Notes: generated by a model from the sequence alone, not told the origin. DNA of 24,108 bases from JACVRM01 sp046262315 (GCA_046262315.1 JBHEMZ010000016.1:1-24108); one strand, 5' to 3'. Shown: positions 7,420 through 16,180, numbered from the stretch's first letter. Program-made: numbers and translations.

Positions 7420-10010
7420 CCCGAGTCGCGGAGCAGCCGCTCAGCGTTACGGAAGTAGTGCATCAGCGCTGTGTCGTCGTTGAACGCTTCTACTGGGATG
7501 CGCTGGCCGACCTTGATGATCGTCTCGAAGTCCCGGTCGCGGTACGCGCGCTTGAAGCCGGTTTTGACCGCCTCGGAGCGGAACTGCTCGAGCGGGCCTG
7601 TACCGACGACGTAACCATCGAAGACCTTCAGCAGGTCCGCCTCACGAAGCTGTTCCAAGTGCTCGGCCTTCTTCGGGTCGGGTACGAGGTAGCGGCCCTG
7701 CGCGTCGGTCACGAAGTTCTGGTCGAGCAACTCCTTGAGGTCAGGTAACTCGTCCCACCCGACAGTGCCCTTCTGGACCTCTTGGAAGAACGCTGGCTGG
7801 ATGCCAGCGAAGGCGAGCGCCTTGCCGCCCAGGAACTGGCGCAGCCAACCTACCGCGGAACTCTCGCCGGTAACGAAGAGTTCGGCCTGCTCGAGATCCA
7901 AACCCTCCGCTCGGAGCTTCTCGTAGTCTTCCGCCTGGGCCGGGAGGAAGTACATGCCATCGCGCAGCGGCAAGCGTTGGTCGAGCCCAGCGTAGAATTC
8001 CGCCGCCGTCATCGGCACGACGATCCCCTGCGCGACGTGGAACGCGACCATCCGGTCGTACAAGCGGTCGGCCTGACGCTCGCGCACTATCCGCGGAACC
8101 CCCTCGAGAAGATCGCGCAGCGGCAGGTGCGATAGGTGCTCGCGAACGAACGCCCAAACACTTTCCTCGCTGCCGCCCGAAAGTCGAACGCGCTCGGCCA
8201 CCTCGACGTGCGGCTTGTAGGCCGAAATGATCAGATCACGCTTGACCGCGTTCTTTGCTGTTACCTGCCGAAACGAGTGCTGCTCCTTGTCGAGCACGCG
8301 CGTGTCGGCGACCACGAACCCCGCCGACGCGAGTGCCTGCTGGATCGCACTCCAAACCGCGTTCGACGAGTTCGAGAACTCGATCGTCATCCAGCGGCCG
8401 GGCTTCAGAACGCGATGGAACTCTCGGAAGCACGCCTCCATGAGCTCGCTGTACTCATACAGGCCCTTGCCCTGCTGGCTGTGGGTGACAGCCTCCTCGG
8501 CCGTCGACGTGAGTACCCCGTGCCATTGCTCGACCACGAGAGCTAGGTCGGCGTAAGGGATGTTGGCACCGAAGGGTGGGTCGACGAAGACGTAGTCGAT
8601 CGAATCGTCCGGGAGGTCGAGTTTCGTCGACGAGGCCGTCGAGATCCGCACTTTGTCGGCGTCGCTGCGCAGCGACGACCAGAGCTTGATGAGCGACGCG
8701 CGCTTGCCAGTTGACGGGCGGGTCCCTTCGAGGTTGTAGCGAGGGCTAGGCTCGGCGTGAAGGGATCCGACGTAGTAGACCCCGGACTGGTACTGGCTGA
8801 CCTGTGAGAAACCGTCAGGCCGATAGCGGTTCATCCACGAGAAGCCCCAGTAGGCTTGCTCGATCCAGAAGCGGAGAGCCCGCTGAAGCGCGGGATCCTC
8901 CCTCTCTGTCCATTCCCACAGGGCACTCAGGGCAGTGAGCGGCCGATTGCTCCATAGGTGATGGACGCGCGTGAAGCCCTTGGGAGCCAAGCGGGAGCCA
9001 TGTCCCATCGATTTGATTGGAAGGTGATCAGTCGGAAACCCTGTCTTGCCCGCCTGCGCGATTCGCTCGAGAATCGCGCGGTCCGCGTCTCCGAACGGCT
9101 TGGCACCTCCGTCCTGTCCCACACGCCAGCGGATGCTCACCGGTTCGTACTCAACGCGCTCGATGATGTCGCCCCCCAGGGTGCGCACGGTGGCGAAGCG
9201 CCGTTCGAGTGTTCCCTTCGTGACCTCCGCGCCGCAGGAAAGGCACGTGAACTCGTCCAGGACACGTTCGGTTCCGTGGTCGAACGCAGCCTCGAAGAAC
9301 ACCACGCGTGAGCCGCAATGCGGACACGTCATGACTTCAGACCACACCGTGTAGTCGATGCGAGCGTTCCGCCCATCCTCAAGCTGGGTCTCGTACATCC
9401 AGCCGTACTCATTGTCGAATCGGTCGAGCATCTCTTTAGATGCGCGAGCGAAGGCGTCGGCATCGACCGGAACGTTGAGGCCGGCCGCGATGAACGTGGC
9501 GCTGGGACCGAGGTCCTGGAGGACTGCGCGGCGCGCACCCCACTCGACCTTGCCCATCTCGAGCTCGATCGTCGTCCGCAGCTCGACGCCGGCGGTTCCG
9601 CACATCTGCGCTGCGACGCCAGTCATCCCGGTGCCGCAGAAGCCATCGAGCACGATGTCACCGGGCTTCGTGTAGTGGAGGATGAGGCGCATGATCGCCT
9701 CATGCGGCACCTTCGTCGGGTAGCCGTGCGCCTTGTAGACGAGCGACGTCTTCCCCACCTGGCTGTCGGAGGCGAACGGGCCCGGATCAGCCCGGTCGTT
9801 GTCCGTTGTGAGGTACCGCTCGACCCATTCGCGTAGGTACGGGTTTGGGCACGCGGTGTGGGCCGGGACAGCGGACATCTCGACGATCGCGTCGTCGCTG
9901 CCACTCGGGCACCCGGGAACATCGCGCAGTTGGGGAAGACGCGCGCGCAGATCGTCGGAAAAATCCGGCGTGACGGCGTGCTCGGCGCCGAGATCGAGGC
10001 GCTCGCTGAT
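7416..10010 (-). CDS. pglXI: PglX-type DNA methyltransferase of type 3 BREX
   Basis: SAM-dependent DNA methyltransferase, expected to mark host DNA (adenine N6 in characterised BREX systems) so that BREX tells self from phage. The AdoMet motif I is LDGFCGTGMTGVAA and the catalytic motif IV is VDPPFGANIPYADL; between them two cysteine pairs, CPHCG and CLSCG about 29 residues apart, form a likely zinc ribbon. The first canonical start is ATG 9878 (820 residues), but the same frame stays open and protein-like for 44 codons upstream (DLRARLPQLRDVPGCPSGSD, reminiscent of homologues' N-termini) back to an ATC at 10010. A GGAG lies 8 nt before that ATC, and it begins two bases after the brxC stop. 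I therefore extend the gene to 10010; start uncertain. It overlaps brxHII by 4 bp. Confidence 0.88.
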   Translation of the reverse strand: MSERLDLGAEHAVTPDFSDDLRARLPQLRDVPGCPSGSDDAIVEMSAVPAHTACPNPYLREWVERYLTTDNDRADPGPFASDSQVGKTSLVYKAHGYPTKVPHEAIMRLILHYTKPGDIVLDGFCGTGMTGVAAQMCGTAGVELRTTIELEMGKVEWGARRAVLQDLGPSATFIAAGLNVPVDADAFARASKEMLDRFDNEYGWMYETQLEDGRNARIDYTVWSEVMTCPHCGSRVVFFEAAFDHGTERVLDEFTCLSCGAEVTKGTLERRFATVRTLGGDIIERVEYEPVSIRWRVGQDGGAKPFGDADRAILERIAQAGKTGFPTDHLPIKSMGHGSRLAPKGFTRVHHLWSNRPLTALSALWEWTEREDPALQRALRFWIEQAYWGFSWMNRYRPDGFSQVSQYQSGVYYVGSLHAEPSPRYNLEGTRPSTGKRASLIKLWSSLRSDADKVRISTASSTKLDLPDDSIDYVFVDPPFGANIPYADLALVVEQWHGVLTSTAEEAVTHSQQGKGLYEYSELMEACFREFHRVLKPGRWMTIEFSNSSNAVWSAIQQALASAGFVVADTRVLDKEQHSFRQVTAKNAVKRDLIISAYKPHVEVAERVRLSGGSEESVWAFVREHLSHLPLRDLLEGVPRIVRERQADRLYDRMVAFHVAQGIVVPMTAAEFYAGLDQRLPLRDGMYFLPAQAEDYEKLRAEGLDLEQAELFVTGESSAVGWLRQFLGGKALAFAGIQPAFFQEVQKGTVGWDELPDLKELLDQNFVTDAQGRYLVPDPKKAEHLEQLREADLLKVFDGYVVGTGPLEQFRSEAVKTGFKRAYRDRDFETIIKVGQRIPVEAFNDDTALMHYFRNAERLLRDSG

Positions 10011-10012
10011 GG

Positions 10013-13000
10013 CTACTGCTCCGGGGCGGCCGGGAGCACGCGGATCTTGCTGGGGTCCGCGTCGCCTCGAAGTTTCGCGGCGAACCCCTGGAAGCGCTCC
10101 TCAAAGGATGACAAGGGCACCGGGCTGTTGTCAGGGAAAAGCGCCGAGTACACGTCGTCTGCGGAGACGTTGCGGACCGTGAACCCGCGCAGGACTTCCT
10201 GGAGAGCGTTCACGAGCGGTTTCGGGACCGGTGAGGGCAGGTCGCCGCTTGATGCGAATGCCTCAAGCTCGGCCCGCCCCGACTTCACCAGGGGAATGCC
10301 CTGCGCGATCTCAGGCGGTTTGATGCTGTCGTGCAGCGCAGCGGCCCAGTTGGCGCGCAACTTGCGCAGGCCCTCGTCGAGCTCCTCGACTTGTGCCTTG
10401 GCGGTCGGTCCGGCGGATGGCCGCGGCAGGTACCCGCAGTGCGGGCAACGTACGGCTTCCGCGAGTGAGTCGGACGTGAACTCGAGGCAGGTGCCAATTG
10501 CGGCGAGATGCTGCTGCATCGCGCCGAAAGTCCCGGAGGGCAGTAGCTCGAGGCTGGCGAGCGCTGCGAGATCCTTGAAGGTACCGCTGTCAAGGATCGC
10601 CTTCTTGTGGTTCTCGCCCGCGGAATCGAGCCGGTCACGCTGATGCGCGTGCTCCGCCTCCTCCCGATAGCGCGCCTTCAACTTCTCGGCCTTGCTCTTT
10701 GCAACCGACGCCGCCGCCGGGTCGACTTTGTCTCCCGCGAACAATTCGAGGACCTCTGAACGCAGCTCAGATGCCTCATCGACGAACGGGTCGCCCTGGT
10801 CGAACGCGGCCTGCGCGTCGGTCAAGTACTGGAGCGCGGAGAGATGGTTGCGGGCCTTGACGATGCCCTCGGTCCGTTCGAGCTCCTGCTTGCCGCGGTG
10901 CGCCGCCTCGAGCTCCTTCGACTCGATCGCCAGCTTGTTCATCTTCCCGACGGAGTCACGGCCCTTCAGGTCCTCTAGGACCTTGCGCAGCTCCGCGACT
11001 CTGCCTCGGCGTTCCTGCTGGTGGTCGATCGCGTGCGCGCCCCAAACGAGCACCCCGTCGCTCACTTGCTGCTCGGCTTCGAGCACACGATTGAGGTAGA
11101 TCTGGGTCTTCTCGAGGATTTGCTGCACGACGACGTCAGTCGCGCCGGAGTCGGGGATCGCGCCCGGGGCGATGTCCAGCAGGTCGGCGGCCTCCCTCAG
11201 CGCGACGATTGGGAGCGCCTTAGGAGGTGCGATGTGCGTCAGCTGGACAAGTTCCTCGCTCGACATCTTCGTCAGGCGGTCGAGCCCGAGCGCGTCGACT
11301 TGTCCCGCCGGGTAGCCGAGTTCCAGCCGCCCGGCGTGGCAGAGGGCGGCAGCGACGACGACGAGCCACGATGGCTCGAGGTGCCAGGGTGCCCACGTGA
11401 GCACCCCGGGGTCACGTTCGGTCAGAAGCTCGGAGCGGTTGACCGCCTTGCCGCCGGAGCCTTCGAGAGCGATGAGTACAGCCTTCGCGAACTCACCGTC
11501 GGTGACGATCTGCCCTTTCATGTCCGCTAACCCGAGGGACGTGAGCACCTTCGTCCCGAGAGCCGTCGAGCGGCGCGTAGCAACCTGCGAGATAGCCGCC
11601 TGCACTGTCCCGTCGAAGCTCTGCTTTGTGATCTCTGCAGAAAAGGCGGGATAGCCGGGATAGCGCTCCTCGAAATGCGGTTCGAGCGCACGGGCGGCGA
11701 TCGCATCGATCTGCGCCTTCACCGATGTCTTCGCGCCGGGGATCTGCTGAAGCCAGGTACCGAGGGGCTTCGTCTCGCCGCGGTAGGTCACCGTCATCGC
11801 GTTGGCCATGTTCTGGCGTAGCCACACGACCATTGTCTGCAATGCCTGCTGGCGTTTCTGCTCGTAGACGAGCCGATGCTGCTCGGTCGAGCGGGCGGTC
11901 AGCGCATCCGCACCGGCATAACGGCGTAGCGCGGTCGTGAACTCCTCGTCCGGGGACGCGAGCCGCACGAAAGTCTCGTCGGACAGCTCCTGGTCGGCGA
12001 ACGCGGGCTCCTCGTACGGCTGGAGGAAGTAGATGTAGAAGTCCCGCGGCGGCTGCGCCGTCGAGCGCTCGTTGGGCGCGCCCATGAACAGGTACCCCAT
12101 GCGTGTCACGTTCTTGGCTTTCCACGGAAGCTCGTACGACCAGATTCGGTAGCTCGCGACGTATGGGGCGTCGCGCTGCTCGAGTACCTCTTCAAGTGCG
12201 CGGAAGTAGACGTCGTCCAGGCGCTGGTCGTCCAACGAGTCGGCGCGCTCCTGTATGAGCTGGTCGTAGTCGATGTCCTTGCGGACGTCGAGGAAGAGCT
12301 GGCCGTTGTCGTCGTTGCGCGAGAGGAACTGGCCTGAGACGGCCTTCACGATCTCTGCCACGACCGATTCAAGCGTCGCACCGATGAAGCCCGCGTCGAG
12401 TTCCGGCACTCCTTCGGGAATCAGGCATAGGTCGTCGCGCAGCTCGTCGACGGTCAGACCGATCGGCACGTCGATGTCCTCGGTGGTCAGGCGGTGGACC
12501 GCGAGCGCGTCCACGATGCGCAACGCGACCGGGATATCTTCCTTCTGCGGGAGCGCGCTCTCGAGCTTGGAGCGCAGCACCTGGGCCCGGTCGAGCACGA
12601 GCGCCACGTCGGGGATCGATCGGTTCGAGGGATCGTTGTCGAGCTCAGAGCGATAGCCGTCGTAGCAGACGAGTCCGGGAACGTCAGTCGGCACGTCCGT
12701 GTCGAGGAGCTCGGCCATGGCGTGCGACAGCGTCGTGAGAACGCGGCGCTTCTCGACGAGCGTCACTCTCTCGAAGGTCCGAAGGTACGACGGGTGGACG
12801 GGGTAAAGCGCGACGAACTCCTCGAGTCGCTCCGCCATCCCATCGAACGCCGGCGTGAAACGCTCGAGCTGCTGGCGGATCTGGGCCTTTTGCGCGGCGT
12901 CCTTGCGGAGAAGCCGTTCCTGGACGACATATGCGACGTCCTCGCGCGAGATGCGGACCTGCTCGAACCGATCACGCACGCGCCGGATAGCGTCCGACGC

Positions 13001-13696
13001 GGAAGCGAACCGCGGGTTGTCGAAAAGCGCCTCCTGGATACCCGCGATGAACCGAAAGCGTGTCGACCGACTAATCTCACCGATCTCGCGCAAGAACGCG
13101 AGGTCGACGATCAGCTCGGCGTCTCGACGGCCACGCAGGTAGTCCAGGAGTTCGTCGAGCACGAACAGCAGTCCGCGGTCGGGCTCGACCTTCTCGAAGG
13201 CGGCCATCATGTCTACAAGCGAGTCCTTGGTGTTGCTCACCTGCTCGAGCGGTGGGAAGGCGAACTCCACACCCAGGCGTTTGAGGCCGCTCTCGAGCTC
13301 TCCGCAGACGATGTCCCGCAGCCCCATCTTGGTGGCGCCGATTTCAGCGCGCATCACCTGGAAGTTCCCAGCAACACCCTGGATCGCCTTGCGCACTTCC
13401 TCGTCTCGCAGGTCAGCAGCGAGATCGGCGTGCTCAAGCACTGACGAAATCGTCGACATCAGGTGCGTCTTGCCCGTGCCGTAGTTGGCGACTACGAGCA
13501 CGCCCTTGGTGTCGACCGAACCGTCGAGACGGAGGTGCGGGAGGAGCTGTTCGACCAACATGCGCCGCATCTGCGGCGAGATGACGAACGTGGACACATC
13601 GCGCCGAGCCAGATCCTCGCTATCGGCCTCGGTGAGCACCTTGACGCTGTCGATCGGCTCGAAGGCGATCAGCTCGGCGTACTTCAATTCAACCAC
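10013..13696 (-). CDS. brxC: BrxC/PglY-type large ATPase of BREX
   Basis: A 1227-residue P-loop ATPase, the size and architecture of BrxC/PglY, thought to be the AAA+-like motor or scaffold of BREX. The Walker A motif is VVANYGTGKTHL near residue 70-77 and Walker B is LLFVLDELLDYL near 174-185. The middle is a long helical domain, residues about 880-1040 are charged and probably coiled-coil, and a single CPHCGYL pair near 1080 suggests half a zinc site. The start is GTG 13696, 13 bp inside the end of brxF; pglXI follows directly. No frameshift or missing motif is visible. Confidence 0.9.
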   Translation of the reverse strand: MVELKYAELIAFEPIDSVKVLTEADSEDLARRDVSTFVISPQMRRMLVEQLLPHLRLDGSVDTKGVLVVANYGTGKTHLMSTISSVLEHADLAADLRDEEVRKAIQGVAGNFQVMRAEIGATKMGLRDIVCGELESGLKRLGVEFAFPPLEQVSNTKDSLVDMMAAFEKVEPDRGLLFVLDELLDYLRGRRDAELIVDLAFLREIGEISRSTRFRFIAGIQEALFDNPRFASASDAIRRVRDRFEQVRISREDVAYVVQERLLRKDAAQKAQIRQQLERFTPAFDGMAERLEEFVALYPVHPSYLRTFERVTLVEKRRVLTTLSHAMAELLDTDVPTDVPGLVCYDGYRSELDNDPSNRSIPDVALVLDRAQVLRSKLESALPQKEDIPVALRIVDALAVHRLTTEDIDVPIGLTVDELRDDLCLIPEGVPELDAGFIGATLESVVAEIVKAVSGQFLSRNDDNGQLFLDVRKDIDYDQLIQERADSLDDQRLDDVYFRALEEVLEQRDAPYVASYRIWSYELPWKAKNVTRMGYLFMGAPNERSTAQPPRDFYIYFLQPYEEPAFADQELSDETFVRLASPDEEFTTALRRYAGADALTARSTEQHRLVYEQKRQQALQTMVVWLRQNMANAMTVTYRGETKPLGTWLQQIPGAKTSVKAQIDAIAARALEPHFEERYPGYPAFSAEITKQSFDGTVQAAISQVATRRSTALGTKVLTSLGLADMKGQIVTDGEFAKAVLIALEGSGGKAVNRSELLTERDPGVLTWAPWHLEPSWLVVVAAALCHAGRLELGYPAGQVDALGLDRLTKMSSEELVQLTHIAPPKALPIVALREAADLLDIAPGAIPDSGATDVVVQQILEKTQIYLNRVLEAEQQVSDGVLVWGAHAIDHQQERRGRVAELRKVLEDLKGRDSVGKMNKLAIESKELEAAHRGKQELERTEGIVKARNHLSALQYLTDAQAAFDQGDPFVDEASELRSEVLELFAGDKVDPAAASVAKSKAEKLKARYREEAEHAHQRDRLDSAGENHKKAILDSGTFKDLAALASLELLPSGTFGAMQQHLAAIGTCLEFTSDSLAEAVRCPHCGYLPRPSAGPTAKAQVEELDEGLRKLRANWAAALHDSIKPPEIAQGIPLVKSGRAELEAFASSGDLPSPVPKPLVNALQEVLRGFTVRNVSADDVYSALFPDNSPVPLSSFEERFQGFAAKLRGDADPSKIRVLPAAPEQ

Positions 13697-14145
13697 CTCT
13701 CGATCTCAAAGCACGGTTCATCGGGAAACGCACGGGACACTGGCCGCAAGATGATCACATCGTCCACGGCACGGTCGTAGTGATCCTCTCGCTGCGCCTC
13801 TGAGAATCGTGCCCGACCGGCCGCCAGATTTCCGGGCCAGAGGGCAAGCCTCGGGCTGGAGATCCGGGCCAGGCGCCGCAGCAGCGCCAACGGATCGACC
13901 GCGAGCTCGGGAGCGAAGAGAATTTCAATGTCAACGAGCACCTGTTCGGATCGCAGGAGTGCCTCGATCTCGTGGCTCGACGGCGGTTCGGGCAAGGACG
14001 TAAGGATTGCGCCAACCGAGCATCGTGCCGTCCCCAGCATTTGTTCCCACTCGCCAATCACCTCGTCGGCGCCGGGTCGAGCCTCGATCAGGCCAAAGCG
14101 CCCGGGCGACGCGGACAACTCCCGAACCAGAGAGTCTGGGATCAT
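13684..14145 (-). CDS. brxF: BrxF-like protein, first gene of type 3 BREX operon
   Basis: A small protein (153 residues) at the position of BrxF in type 3 BREX. The segment at residues 70-105 (LVDIEILFAPELAVDPLALL, then RRLARISSPRLALWPG) closely resembles the BrxF C-terminal signature with its 'dnIelLF.PeL..DPl.lL' pattern and terminal WpG. BrxF is described as a P-loop protein, but here the N-terminal part (GLIEARPGADEVIGEW) shows no GxxGxGK[ST], so nucleotide binding is doubtful or the N-terminus has decayed. The start is ATG 14145 with only a weak ribosome site; the upstream frame is open for at least ten codons but offers no start there. It overlaps brxC by 13 bp and should be transcribed first in the operon. 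Confidence 0.7.
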   Translation of the reverse strand: MIPDSLVRELSASPGRFGLIEARPGADEVIGEWEQMLGTARCSVGAILTSLPEPPSSHEIEALLRSEQVLVDIEILFAPELAVDPLALLRRLARISSPRLALWPGNLAAGRARFSEAQREDHYDRAVDDVIILRPVSRAFPDEPCFEIERWLN

Positions 14146-14428
14146 CGCCGTGAACCATCGGGGCTGGAGTCGCCAGGAGCACGGTCAAGCGGACGCATGA
14201 ATCGGGAGCCTAGCCCGGGCAGTCAGCTGACCCGCCACCCCCCGCCGGAGCGCGGCGGCGGCGTTCAAGGCAGCCGTCCCACGATAACCTCTCGACCAGG
14301 TGGTTAGCGGAAGGCACGGTCACTCTCTGTGGCGCGGTTCCGTTCCGACCCCGAGCATGCTGGCCTTGTCCGCGGCGTCACGCTCGCGGACCGCGCATGG
14401 CCGCAAGCTCAGTCGCCGTCGATACTCC
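14146..14428. other. intergenic region carrying the presumed BREX promoter
   Basis: About 280 bp between brxF (leftward) and the integrase relic (rightward). It must contain the BREX operon promoter if the six genes are one transcript. On the minus strand there are TTGACC- and TAGGCT-like hexamers, but none pair at convincing spacing, so I do not place a promoter. Confidence 0.3.
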
Positions 14429-14720
14429 TGTTGATGCAGCTTCATGGCGGTTCCTCAACCGCCGCCACTGGAAGCCGTCCAGAAAGCAGTCGGGATCGAG
14501 CCGCCGCGCGACCTCTACGACCTCCGCCACACCTATGCCACCTTCGCGCTCCGCGCCGGCGTCCCGGTGTTCGCCCTCACACGGTTCCTGGGCACGAGCA
14601 TCGCAATGATCGACCTCCACTACGGCACCTCGCAGTCGACAGCTACCAGCACGCCGTCTCGCTCCTCGATGCGCTCGCGCTTGAACGGGCCGTGGACGCT
14701 GGGTGGACGCCGGCCCATAG
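14421..14720 (+). pseudogene. tyrosine recombinase (phage integrase) relic, C-terminal catalytic part
   Basis: The catalytic end of a tyrosine integrase is readable only by joining three frames: RFLNRRHWKP (from about 14441), then AVGIEPPRDLYDLRHTYATF with ALRAGVPVFALTRFLG and IDLHYG (to about 14625), then SYQHAVSLLDAL to WTP near 14712. DLRH is the HxxR-box region and HYG holds the nucleophile tyrosine. Each junction fits a one-base deletion, the second at GGC(C)AC within the HYGH motif. No N-terminal or core-binding part precedes it. It faces away from the BREX operon and was probably the recombinase of the element that brought it. Confidence 0.8.
14693..14709 (+). repeat. TGGACG pair, 11-bp period, at integrase 3' end
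   Basis: TGGACG at 14693 and again at 14704, in the codons for the last integrase residues (VDAGWTP). Same architecture as the TGGTCAA pairs of the tRNA-Ala array. Confidence 0.6.
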
Positions 14721-14744
14721 GCCGAGGCCGATGGATTTGCCAGC

Positions 14745-14760
14745 GGTTGCCACCCGTTGC
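14745..14760 (+). repeat. GTTGC pair, 10-bp period
   Basis: GTTGC at 14746 and 14756, just past the integrase relic. The reverse complement (GCAACSG, 10-bp spacing) recurs three times at 17323-17349. Confidence 0.4.
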
Positions 14761-15002
14761 AACCACGGGGCTCCATAAGGGCTCCATCCGAGGGCACGGT
14801 TCACGCGGCCTTCCCGCGCTTGACCGCTACGAACCTCATTGGGCGACCGTGCATGAGGCCTCGGCGGCCTCGGTGAAATGCGCGGGAGGTTGCGTTTGCG
14901 TCGTAATCTGGCCGTGCTTCGGTCGACCGTGATCGAGGGACGGGAGGCGTCGACAGCAGCGTGGGGAAACGTCTTCCAGACGAGCGAGAAAAGAGAGGTC
15001 AG

Positions 15003-15698
15003 ATGAGCGGAAGGCAGTGGCAGCGGCTCGGCGCTCTTGCCGGCTTCCTTTTTGTCGCGCTCACCTTCGCAACGATCTTCGCGCCGTCGGAGCCCGACGC
15101 GGAAGAGCCGACCTCGACGATCGCGCAAGCGATCAGCGACGACCGCACTGCGCACGTCTTCTTCACGTATCTCGGTGAGATCGGGGCCGTGGTCTTTCTT
15201 CTCTTCGTGGCAGCGCTGTGGAACATTCTGCGGCGGGCGGAGTCGGAAGCGGGGGCGTCAATGGTGGCGCTCATGGGGGGCTTGGGTTTCAGCGTGATCG
15301 AAATCGGCCGGCATGGGGCCTTCCTGGCCCTGGTAGAAGCGGCGGACAAAGGACGCGAGCAGGCCGCGATCCGCGCTCTGCTCGAGCTCGATAACACGCT
15401 CTTCACCGGAAGCGTCTTCTTCTTGGTCGCGTTCCATGCCGGCGTGTCCCTGTCCGTCATTCCTCTCCGCAGCCTGCCCATCTGGCTCGGCTGGTGGGCA
15501 GCCGCGCTTGCACTGCTCTTCGCGATCACGGCGTTAGGGATCTTCAGCGAAGACTATGACGGGCCGCTGTTCGGCGTCCTTCTCCCTCTTGGCCTGTTAG
15601 CGCACCTTCTTTGGGTGCTCGCGGCGAGCCTGATGATACTGCGCACCGGTCGAGCCGATCGCGACATGCAAGCGGGCGGTCACGCTCGCCGAGAGTGA
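15003..15698 (+). CDS. six-TM integral membrane protein of unknown function
   Basis: A 231-residue hydrophobic protein. I chose ATG 15003 because GAGAGG stands 4 nt upstream; an alternative GTG at 14961 adds 14 hydrophilic residues. Hydrophobic segments occur at about 8-25, 54-76, 87-105, 134-158, 163-182 and 190-214, giving six predicted helices with a short Arg-rich C-terminal tail. The general pattern is like the small DUF4386-type actinobacterial membrane proteins, but I cannot name a family with confidence. It lies between two integrase relics, so it is probably cargo of a former integrative element. No partner gene adjoins it. Confidence 0.75.
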   Translation: MSGRQWQRLGALAGFLFVALTFATIFAPSEPDAEEPTSTIAQAISDDRTAHVFFTYLGEIGAVVFLLFVAALWNILRRAESEAGASMVALMGGLGFSVIEIGRHGAFLALVEAADKGREQAAIRALLELDNTLFTGSVFFLVAFHAGVSLSVIPLRSLPIWLGWWAAALALLFAITALGIFSEDYDGPLFGVLLPLGLLAHLLWVLAASLMILRTGRADRDMQAGGHARRE

Positions 15699-15716
15699 TC
15701 CGGTCGCCTACTGGCG

Positions 15717-15839
15717 ATGATCGACCGCCACTATGGCCACCGCGCCCGCGACGGCCGCGAGCACGCCGTCGCGCTACTCGACGCCCTCGCCGCGGACGCA
15801 GACCGCGTGGACGTTCGGTGGACGCCGCTACGGAGAGCC
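15717..15839 (+). pseudogene. second tyrosine integrase relic (extreme C-terminus)
   Basis: The frame MIDRHYGHRARDGREHAVAL continues to VDVRWTPL and is the last ~40 residues of an HYGH-type actinobacterial tyrosine integrase, including the nucleophile tyrosine. Everything upstream is absent and replaced by the membrane-protein gene ending 18 bp earlier. It is distinct from the relic at 14.4-14.7 kb, so at least two integrases have been lost here. Confidence 0.75.
15808..15824 (+). repeat. TGGACG pair, 11-bp period, in integrase relic 2
   Basis: TGGACG at 15808 and 15819, encoding the VDVRWTP end of the integrase, matching the first relic in both position and spacing. Confidence 0.6.
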
Positions 15840-15898
15840 GGAAAAGGAGTCGACGACGACGTTTCAGAGCCTCGAACGGTCTGGGTCGCGCTGAGTGG

Positions 15899-15915
15899 TG
15901 GACGTTTGGTGGACG
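15899..15915 (+). repeat. TGGACG pair, 11-bp period, near tRNA fragment
   Basis: TGGACG at 15899 and 15910, about 65 bp before a reverse-strand tRNA 3' half. Second pair within 100 bp. Confidence 0.55.
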
Positions 15916-15979
15916 TCGCGTCGCTCGCGCCGTCGTCCACCCGCTAACGGAAGAAGCCTCTATGCAGGAGCTTTGACGA

Positions 15980-16028
15980 AGCCCTCTGACGGACTCGAAC
16001 CGTCGACCCCCTTCTCTATGAAGAAGGG
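15980..16028 (-). pseudogene. tRNA 3' half (possibly tRNA-Thr), attachment-site remnant
   Basis: On the minus strand: a T arm GACGG-TTCGAGT-CCGTC (15988-16004), acceptor 3' strand AGAGGGC and discriminator T (15980). Upstream, CCCTTCT-TCATAG-AGAAGGG (16010-16029) resembles an anticodon hairpin but its loop is not a clean 7-mer, as expected if the crossover replaced the 5' side. Discriminator T and a predicted GCCCTCT 5' acceptor suggest tRNA-Thr; amino-acid identity is uncertain. No D arm or 5' acceptor follows. Confidence 0.6.
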
Positions 16029-16030
16029 CC

Positions 16031-16180
16031 GTGCGTCAACTGATTGCTCGTGCCATCGCCTCGTCATGGCGGACGCTGGCGGTGCGGGTGGTGAGCTGGG
16101 CTCATTTCTCTATCGCCTCCTCGTGGGGGAGGACATGGCCGATGGGAGTTCGCTCCGGTGGCGCATCTCCTTAGGGACCG
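16031..16180 (-). ncRNA. candidate bridge-RNA region of the IS
   Basis: Non-coding stretch between the transposase stop and the IS end. It contains several short stems: GCCAT/ATGGC (about 16054-16074), GAG/CTC and CCTCC/GGAGG (about 16107-16124). IS1111-type elements encode their target-specifying bridge RNA downstream of the transposase. I infer the location from family layout only; no target or donor guide was identified. Confidence 0.25.

Noticed and set aside
2505..14145. DISARM or a classic restriction-modification system
   Set aside because: PglZ plus a BrxC-sized ATPase and the brxF-like first gene fit type 3 BREX; there is no DUF1998 gene, PLD nuclease or restriction endonuclease.
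14146..14428. A sigma-70 promoter for the BREX operon
   Set aside because: TTGACC/TTGAAC-like and TAGGCT-like hexamers exist but not at 16-18 bp spacing; no confident assignment.
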